From an uncultured Myxococcales bacterium (GTDB taxonomy: Bacteria; Myxococcota_A; Polyangia; Polyangiales; Polyangiaceae), in contig CALKVG010000745.1 in assembly GCA_937998045.1 (NCBI GenBank), positions 1-19,762 of the forward strand: a stretch of DNA of 19,762 bases, in the 5' to 3' direction. Below are positions 15,614-19,762 of the stretch, in pieces. The notes under the pieces are model-generated. The model was not told the origin of the DNA. It made no database searches and saw only the letters and a list, made by a program, of their open reading frames with translations. How positions within the stretch are numbered: position 1 is the first letter of the stretch; every line of letters begins with the position of its first letter. The translations under genes and the position numbers were made by a program.

Positions 15614-16344
15614 GCGAAGCTCCGCAGGAGAGAGCCCACGAGCAGGTGCCAGCCGTCGACGACGACGAAGAGCAGGATTTTCACGGGTAAGGCGATGGTG
15701 GTCGGCGGCACCATCATCATGCCCATCGACATCATGATCGACGAGACGGCCAGGTCGATGACCAGGAACGGAAGCAAGACCAGGACGCCCATCTGGAAAG
15801 CGGTCGTGAGCTCGCTGACGATGAAAGCCGGCGCGGCGATGCGCAGCGGCACTTCTTCCTCGGTGGAGGGCTGGGGTGCGTGCGCGGCCTCGTAGAAGAG
15901 GGCGAGGTCGGCCTCGCGAGTCTGCCGGAGCATGAAGGAGCGCACGGGCGCCGACATCCGCTCGAAGGCCTGCGCTTCGCTGATCCGACCGTCGGCGTAC
16001 GGTTCGTACGCGTCGTGCGCCACCGCGCTGACGACGGGGGCCATGGTGAAGCCGGTCAGGAACAGCGCCAGCCCGACGAGGACCTGTGTCGGCGGTGCCT
16101 GCTGCGTCCCGAGCCCCTGGCGCACGAAGCCGAGGACGATGACGATACGCGTGAAGGAGGTCATCGTGAGGACGATGGCCGGCAGCAGCGAAAGGAGGGT
16201 CAGGAGGGCGAGGATCTTAAGCTGGGGCGCAAGTCCAGGTGCGTCCACGACCTTGAGATCGAGGGGCGCCGCGAGCGCATCGCCTCCGGCCGCCATGACG
16301 GCGACCGTCGCCAAAACAGCGAGGAAGACGCGCTTGTGCGTCAT
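15610..16344 (-). CDS. fliP: Flagellar export gate protein FliP
   Basis: FliP is the pentameric core of the flagellar export gate in the inner membrane. The 244-residue protein starts with a cleavable-looking signal peptide (KRVFLAVLATVAVMAAG, cut near ALA), as is typical for FliP. Conserved blocks follow: LLSLLPAIVLTMTSFTRIV, LGTQQAPPTQVLVGLALF, the periplasmic FMLRQTREADLALF, PAFIVSELTTAFQMG and the Met-rich SSIMMSMGMMMVPPT. The ATG at 16344 overlaps the fliO stop by 4 nt, and its stop overlaps the fliQ start. No anomalies seen. Confidence 0.97.
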   Translation of the reverse strand: MTHKRVFLAVLATVAVMAAGGDALAAPLDLKVVDAPGLAPQLKILALLTLLSLLPAIVLTMTSFTRIVIVLGFVRQGLGTQQAPPTQVLVGLALFLTGFTMAPVVSAVAHDAYEPYADGRISEAQAFERMSAPVRSFMLRQTREADLALFYEAAHAPQPSTEEEVPLRIAAPAFIVSELTTAFQMGVLVLLPFLVIDLAVSSIMMSMGMMMVPPTTIALPVKILLFVVVDGWHLLVGSLLRSFA

Positions 16345-17039
16345 CCTCCCCTCCGGAGTGCCAGAAGGCCCATGGCCTGGCCGGCGACGTCGTCGTCCGC
16401 CGACTCACGGTGTGCGGGAGCAATGGCGAGCGCGGTCGAGCGTTCGCGCGGCGCTTCGTCCTCGTCCGACGCCGGCGCCGTGGCGGCCGCCTTCTCGGGT
16501 TGCGGCTTCTCGGGTTGCGCCCGTCTGGCCGTCCGGCGGTCCGCCGATTCGAGCATCGCGGCAAAGCGCTCTCCGAGCGCCGACTCGGGTGCCTGGGTAG
16601 GCAGGGCTTTCGGCTCTTCTGCGTCGAGGATCGCGAGGCTCTGGATCGAGTGCGGCGTCACGCCGATGAGCAGCCGTTGACCCTCGACGTTGACGACCAG
16701 GAGCTCGCTGCGCATCCCGACCGCGGCTCGTCGAACGATCGTCAGCTCGGCGCTTCCGGCCTTTCCGGGACGCCCGCGCTTGCGGGCGTAGAGGATGGCT
16801 CCGCCGGCCACCACCAGCGCGGCGACGATCTTCCAGCCCACCCCGGCGTGCTGCGGCTCCTGCGCGAGCTCGATGGGCTTCCCCGGTCGTAGTGCGAGAG
16901 GGGTTCCCGTCGGAGCGGCGGGCGGCGTCGCGCCCTGCGCCGGCGCGCCCTGTGGGTCGGAGTCCGCCCACGCGGGTACCGTCAGCGACATGGCGCAGAG
17001 CGCCAGTCCGGTGGCGGCGACCCGCCATGCGCGCCTCAC
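16341..17039 (-). CDS. fliO: Flagellar biosynthesis protein FliO
   Basis: FliO is a membrane chaperone for FliP ring assembly. The frame is open far upstream, but a GTG at 17039 overlaps the fliN stop (GTGA) and gives a sensible 232-residue protein, so I choose it. Residues 1-26 look like a signal peptide (LALCAMSLTVPAWA). After a Pro/Ala-rich periplasmic part, one membrane helix spans about 69-86 (WKIVAALVVAGGAILYA), followed by basic residues. The cytoplasmic FliO domain contains AELTIVRRAAVGMRSELLVV and RLLIGVTPHSIQSL (about 97-135). The C-terminus (about 140-232) is long, charged and low-complexity. FliO is poorly conserved, but its place between fliN and fliP supports the call. Confidence 0.9.
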   Translation of the reverse strand: MRRAWRVAATGLALCAMSLTVPAWADSDPQGAPAQGATPPAAPTGTPLALRPGKPIELAQEPQHAGVGWKIVAALVVAGGAILYARKRGRPGKAGSAELTIVRRAAVGMRSELLVVNVEGQRLLIGVTPHSIQSLAILDAEEPKALPTQAPESALGERFAAMLESADRRTARRAQPEKPQPEKAAATAPASDEDEAPRERSTALAIAPAHRESADDDVAGQAMGLLALRRGG

Positions 17040-17341
17040 GACTCGTCTCCTGCCTCGGGAGCTACGATCTCGGTGATCCGCACTCCGTAGCGATCGCCCA
17101 TCACGATGGCTTCGCCCCTTCCGAGCAGCTGGCCGTTCACGAAGATGTCGAGCGGTTCGCCGGCGGCCTTCGTCAATTCGAGGGTCTGGCCCGTCGTCAG
17201 GCGGAGGACGTCGGCGATGCGCAGGCGGCGGCGGCCAATTTCCAGCGTAATTTCCACTTCTACGTCTTTCAGGACGTCGAGCGATGCGACGCGCACGGCG
17301 TTGGCGCCGGCGGTACGGGCGGGGTCGTTCGGGGAGCTCAT
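17036..17341 (-). CDS. fliN: Flagellar motor switch protein FliN
   Basis: FliN is part of the cytoplasmic C-ring, where it helps switch rotation and docks export cargo. The 101-residue protein is essentially one SpoA domain: LDVLKDVEVEITLEIGRRRL (21-40), then LTTGQTLELTKAAGEPLDI, VNGQLLGRGEAIVMGD and YGVRITEIV. It lacks the long N-terminal extension of some relatives. The ATG at 17341 has GAGG five bases upstream. It is the first gene of the operon; the adjacent gene on the other side is divergent, and fliM is not next to it. Its stop overlaps the fliO GTG. Confidence 0.95.
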   Translation of the reverse strand: MSSPNDPARTAGANAVRVASLDVLKDVEVEITLEIGRRRLRIADVLRLTTGQTLELTKAAGEPLDIFVNGQLLGRGEAIVMGDRYGVRITEIVAPEAGDES

Positions 17342-17373
17342 GGTGACCTCGGCGAGGGTTCACCACGCTCCAA

Positions 17374-17389
17374 TTCAACCTGCGTGCCC
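17374..17389 (-). promoter_or_regulatory. Candidate sigma-54-like promoter for the fliN operon
   Basis: The minus strand reads GGGCAC-GCAGG-TTGAA. It matches 9 of 11 positions of TGGCAC-N5-TTGCA with the correct spacing, but the -12 GC is GA, a position that is usually invariant. Transcription would start near 17363, 22 nt before the fliN ATG, a natural leader length that contains the ribosome site. Because the -12 base is wrong, this is less certain than the fliD site. Confidence 0.35.
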
Positions 17390-17397
17390 GCGGCTCG

Positions 17398-17475
17398 GGG
17401 ACGTCCCGCGGACGAACGCCGCACGACATGTACGTTCTGTTCGGACCCCGTAGGGCGTCGCCGGTTCGGGCGAAC
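17398..17475. promoter_or_regulatory. Palindromes in the fliN/lipoprotein divergent region
   Basis: This 171-bp gap separates two divergent genes. It holds a perfect 10-bp palindrome GGGACGTCCC (17398-17407), a direct repeat CCCGCGG at 17387 and 17405, and an inverted repeat GTTCG-GG-CGAAC (17464-17475). The last lies about 100 bp upstream of the predicted fliN start site, a usual place for an activator of sigma-54 promoters. Whether any protein binds these is unknown; short palindromes are frequent in GC-rich DNA. Confidence 0.3.
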
Positions 17476-17512
17476 ACCGCAGGGTGGCGACCGCCAGCGT
17501 GAGCCACGAACG

Positions 17513-18628
17513 ATGCCGGAGACCACCTCAATTGCCGTGGGAGTACGACGGTTAGCCCCGGGAGTCGCGATGCTGGTGGCGTTCCTCTTCGTTGCTTGCA
17601 GAGTAAGCCCCAGCGAAAGTCAGGTCGTGGAGCCCGATGGGAGTCTGGGCGCAGACGTCGCGGCCATTGGGCACGACGGCTCGTCGAGCAGCTCGAGTGG
17701 CTCGAGCCCCGGGCCGCTCGACGCCACGGGTTCGAGCAGCGGAAGCTCCGGCGGGGACTCGGGCGGGGTGGGGCTCGACGCAACCAGCGCGGGAGACAGC
17801 GGAGACCACCGCGGTATGGATGCATCCTCCGACGCCTGCGGGTACCGGAACACGGGCACCCCCCTTCATGTGGCTGCAGGAATCGACGTCTGCTTGCCGC
17901 CCGTGGTCTGTCTCCCTGAAACGTGCCCTCCGGGCGCGGGCCAGTGCGTGGGAGGCAAGTGCGTCTTCCAGAGCGCCTATCAGGGCATCGCAACCCTGCC
18001 GCAGGCATGGGCTACGTACTACTGCGATTTGACCATGCAGGGCTGCCATGGAATCAGCGAGATCGATACCCCGGAGGGGACCGCCCAGAAGATCGCTACG
18101 GCGATGGGTCTTTCCCTTTGCACGATGGCTAAAGCCGGCACGACGTGCGTCGGCATTGCCGCAGCCCCTCCAATGATCGTCGGCAACAGCCAGCAGGCGA
18201 TGGATCCCTCGACAGGCACGTTCGTGAAGGACTGGGGCCTCGGGCTGAGCGAACCCTCCGGGCTGTGCTACCGCATCACGGGGCCGGGCGGGACGGCCAT
18301 CGTCGCCCTGACGGATCGATGCGGCGGCTACTGCCAGTGCGGCGGCTCGGCGTTCCAGGAGTGCGGCGCGTGCGTGAACGCGCCGGACATGCACCCCGAG
18401 TGCCCCTGCGTCGGCAGCGTCCCCGGACTTTACACGAACTGCTGCGGCCGCACCTGCGTGGCCACGCCCTCGACGTGCGACTGGTGCTCTTCGAACAACC
18501 ACCCCCATTTCGATCTGGACGTCGCGACGTTCAATGCCCTTTGCGGCTCGCAATCCAACCTGGGCAGCTGTCAGCTGAGTAGCGTCAGCTATTTCCCGTG
18601 CATGCCGCCTACCGCCTGGCCGCCCTGA
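17513..18628 (+). CDS. Cys-rich lipoprotein with expansin-like (double-psi beta-barrel) domain
   Basis: The 371-residue protein begins with a lipoprotein signal: RRLAPGVAMLVAFLFVAC, lipobox FVAC, Cys about 29. A Ser/Gly/Asp linker follows (about 45-105), then a region with about 25 cysteines that suggests many disulfides. The C-terminal half has ALTDRCGGYCQCGG (D268, C270) and PHFDLDVATFNALCG with HFDLD at 332-336. The pair 'TDRC' plus 'HFDL' is the hallmark of expansin/EG45-like double-psi beta-barrels, where the Asp residues act on or bind cell-wall polysaccharide. It is probably a surface, wall- or cellulose-loosening or binding protein. Start is uncertain: ATG 17513 has a weak ribosome site, GTG 17537 is an alternative, and ATG 17570 would leave too short a signal. 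It is divergent from fliN and separate from the flagellar operon. Confidence 0.8.
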   Translation: MPETTSIAVGVRRLAPGVAMLVAFLFVACRVSPSESQVVEPDGSLGADVAAIGHDGSSSSSSGSSPGPLDATGSSSGSSGGDSGGVGLDATSAGDSGDHRGMDASSDACGYRNTGTPLHVAAGIDVCLPPVVCLPETCPPGAGQCVGGKCVFQSAYQGIATLPQAWATYYCDLTMQGCHGISEIDTPEGTAQKIATAMGLSLCTMAKAGTTCVGIAAAPPMIVGNSQQAMDPSTGTFVKDWGLGLSEPSGLCYRITGPGGTAIVALTDRCGGYCQCGGSAFQECGACVNAPDMHPECPCVGSVPGLYTNCCGRTCVATPSTCDWCSSNNHPHFDLDVATFNALCGSQSNLGSCQLSSVSYFPCMPPTAWPP

Positions 18629-18703
18629 TCGTCCGATGACGTTGCGCTCGACGGCGGGCGACGACCCCACGTACCTTCTCTCTAAACACGGTCGACCGCT
18701 TCC

Positions 18704-19762
18704 ATGGATTTTGTCGCCGCTCGAACGCCCCTCGACTTGCCCGATCCTGCCATCGCCCTCGCGTCGGCTCGCGCGTGGGCTGCGTCGGATCCAGAGCTCG
18801 CGGCTCTGTTGCAATCCGGGCCGCCGGCGCGAGCGCTCCTGAGGTGGGGCCTCGGGCTCGTGCGCGCGGGGCGGGCCGCCGACGCCGCGACCGCTCTCCG
18901 GGCGTGCGCAGCCATGGCGCCCGAAGACGCGCTCGCGTGGACGAACCTGGCCGTCGCACTCCAGACGACCGGGTCGCACGACCAGGCGGCGACGTGTCTC
19001 GAGCGTTCCGTCGAGTTGGATGCCCGTCAACCCGACTCGTGGCTTCTCCTCGGACTGGCGAGAGGGCGCTCGGGGGATCCCTCCGGCGCCGAGAAGGCCT
19101 GTCGCACCGCGCTCGACCTCGCGCCGACGTCGAGCGCGGCGTGGAAGTGTCTCGGCGTGGTCCTCGAACAAAAGGGCGACGCGCCCGGGGCGATCGACGC
19201 TTTGACCCGGTGTCTGCAGCTCGGTGAGCCCGACGCCGCCGTTCACGCAAACCTCGGCCGGCTGCTTTACCAGTCGGATCGGCTCATCGAAGCCGAAGAG
19301 GCCTACGCGATGGCAACGCGGCTCGACGCTGCGAACCCCCAGTGTCGGCGCATGGCGCGTAGGACCCGCTTCCTGCGCGACGTCGTCCGTGGCCGGCCCA
19401 TCGACGAAGCGTTCGACACCTTTCGAGCAGCGGCGGCCGACCCGGAGGGCTCCGACCAGGAGCTGACCCAGTTCTTCGAGTCCGGTCTCGGCGTCCTCGC
19501 CGGTATCGGGAGCCTCGACGCGGCTCGCCGACTGGCCCGCTGGGGGGTCGAACGCTGGACCCATAGCGCATCCGCGCGGTATCTCCTGGCGGCGGTGAAC
19601 GGCGAGGCGCAAGTGTCGCGCGCTCCGGACGAGTACCTGGTGGAGAGCTTCGACGCCTTTGCCGCCGGGTTCGACACGCAGCTGGTGAGCGTCCTCGGAT
19701 ACGACGTCCCCGAGAAGATCGCAGGTCTCGTCCGCGAGGTGACTGCGCCCGGCGTTCTCCAC
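18704..19762 (+). CDS. TPR protein with C-terminal methyltransferase-type domain (partial)
   Basis: The frame is open from an ATG at 18704 (first possible start; an in-frame TAA lies at 18683) through the right edge, 353 codons. Residues about 43-212 form roughly five tetratricopeptide repeats, for example EDALAWTNLAVALQTTGSHD and SWLLLGLARGRSGDPSGAEK. A helical linker follows. From about 307 it reads APDEYLVESFDAFAAGFDTQ, then LVSVLGYDVPEKI, which matches the lead-in to the SAM-methyltransferase domain in TPR-methyltransferase proteins ('Y...F..FA..FD..L...L.Y..P'). The SAM motif itself would lie beyond the window. No clear ribosome site is seen. It sits 75 nt after the Cys-rich lipoprotein gene and may be co-transcribed with it. 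TPR part is firm; the methyltransferase call rests on the partial lead-in. Confidence 0.8.
   Translation, partial: MDFVAARTPLDLPDPAIALASARAWAASDPELAALLQSGPPARALLRWGLGLVRAGRAADAATALRACAAMAPEDALAWTNLAVALQTTGSHDQAATCLERSVELDARQPDSWLLLGLARGRSGDPSGAEKACRTALDLAPTSSAAWKCLGVVLEQKGDAPGAIDALTRCLQLGEPDAAVHANLGRLLYQSDRLIEAEEAYAMATRLDAANPQCRRMARRTRFLRDVVRGRPIDEAFDTFRAAAADPEGSDQELTQFFESGLGVLAGIGSLDAARRLARWGVERWTHSASARYLLAAVNGEAQVSRAPDEYLVESFDAFAAGFDTQLVSVLGYDVPEKIAGLVREVTAPGVLH

Noticed and set aside
13444..16344. Possibility that the FliPQR-FlhBA homologues belong to a virulence-type injectisome
   Set aside because: They share a tightly overlapped operon with fliN, fliO, flhF, fliA and flgF, and no secretin or needle gene is present; the set is flagellar.
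17552..19762. Very long minus-strand open frame (over 700 codons) opposite the lipoprotein and TPR genes
   Set aside because: Its translation is Arg/Gly/His-rich without domain patterns, while the plus strand carries clear signal peptide, Cys-rich and TPR proteins. It is a GC-rich antisense shadow.

Overview
The window is GC-rich DNA with dense, overlapping bacterial genes. It is mostly one flagellar locus on the minus strand, interrupted and flanked by genes typical of Myxococcota (Polyangia-like) or Planctomycetes genomes: a DUF1592/DUF1552 exported pair and lipoproteins with Ser/Gly/Asp-rich linkers. My best guess for the host is a flagellated member of the Myxococcota or a neighbouring former-deltaproteobacterial lineage. 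This rests on gene content only.

Layout. (1) 1-2846, minus strand: a lysozyme/glucosaminidase-like FlgJ-type protein, a short flagellin, and the filament cap gene fliD, which runs off the left edge. A perfect 13-bp hairpin separates flagellin from fliD, and a good sigma-54-type promoter match overlaps it. (2) 2984-7254, minus strand: a Tat-exported DUF1552 protein, a DUF1592-family lipoprotein with one CxxCH motif, and a SAM-methyltransferase-like protein. (3) 7286-8320, plus strand: a lipoprotein with a concanavalin-like C-terminal domain. (4) 8347-17341, minus strand: a compact operon in the order fliN-fliO-fliP-fliQ-fliR-flhB-flhA-flhF-fliA-flgF-mini-HDOD. All but two junctions overlap by 1-4 nt; the exceptions are 2 nt (fliA/flgF) and 28 nt (flhA/flhF). 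(5) 17513-18628, plus strand: a Cys-rich lipoprotein with an expansin-like (double-psi beta-barrel) signature. (6) 18704 to the right edge, plus strand: a TPR protein that leads into a methyltransferase-type domain.

How the genes work together. FliO/P/Q/R, FlhA and FlhB form the flagellar type III export gate. FliN is a switch/C-ring component that also docks export cargo. FlhF is the SRP-type GTPase that places the flagellum. FliA is sigma-28 for late genes, and FlgF is a proximal-rod protein. Flagellin and FliD are the late filament products. Promoter matches suggest sigma-54 control of fliN and fliD and possibly sigma-28 control of flagellin; these are pattern matches only. FlhG, the usual partner of FlhF, is missing from its common place between flhF and fliA.

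I see no RNA gene, CRISPR array, insertion sequence, attachment site or origin. No gene-free stretch exceeds 300 bases; the longest is 17342-17512. I do not see an obviously new multi-gene system. The best leads are the coupled mini-HDOD gene, the TPR-methyltransferase beside the flagellar operon, the DUF1592/DUF1552/methyltransferase block, and the promoter-terminator overlap ahead of fliD.
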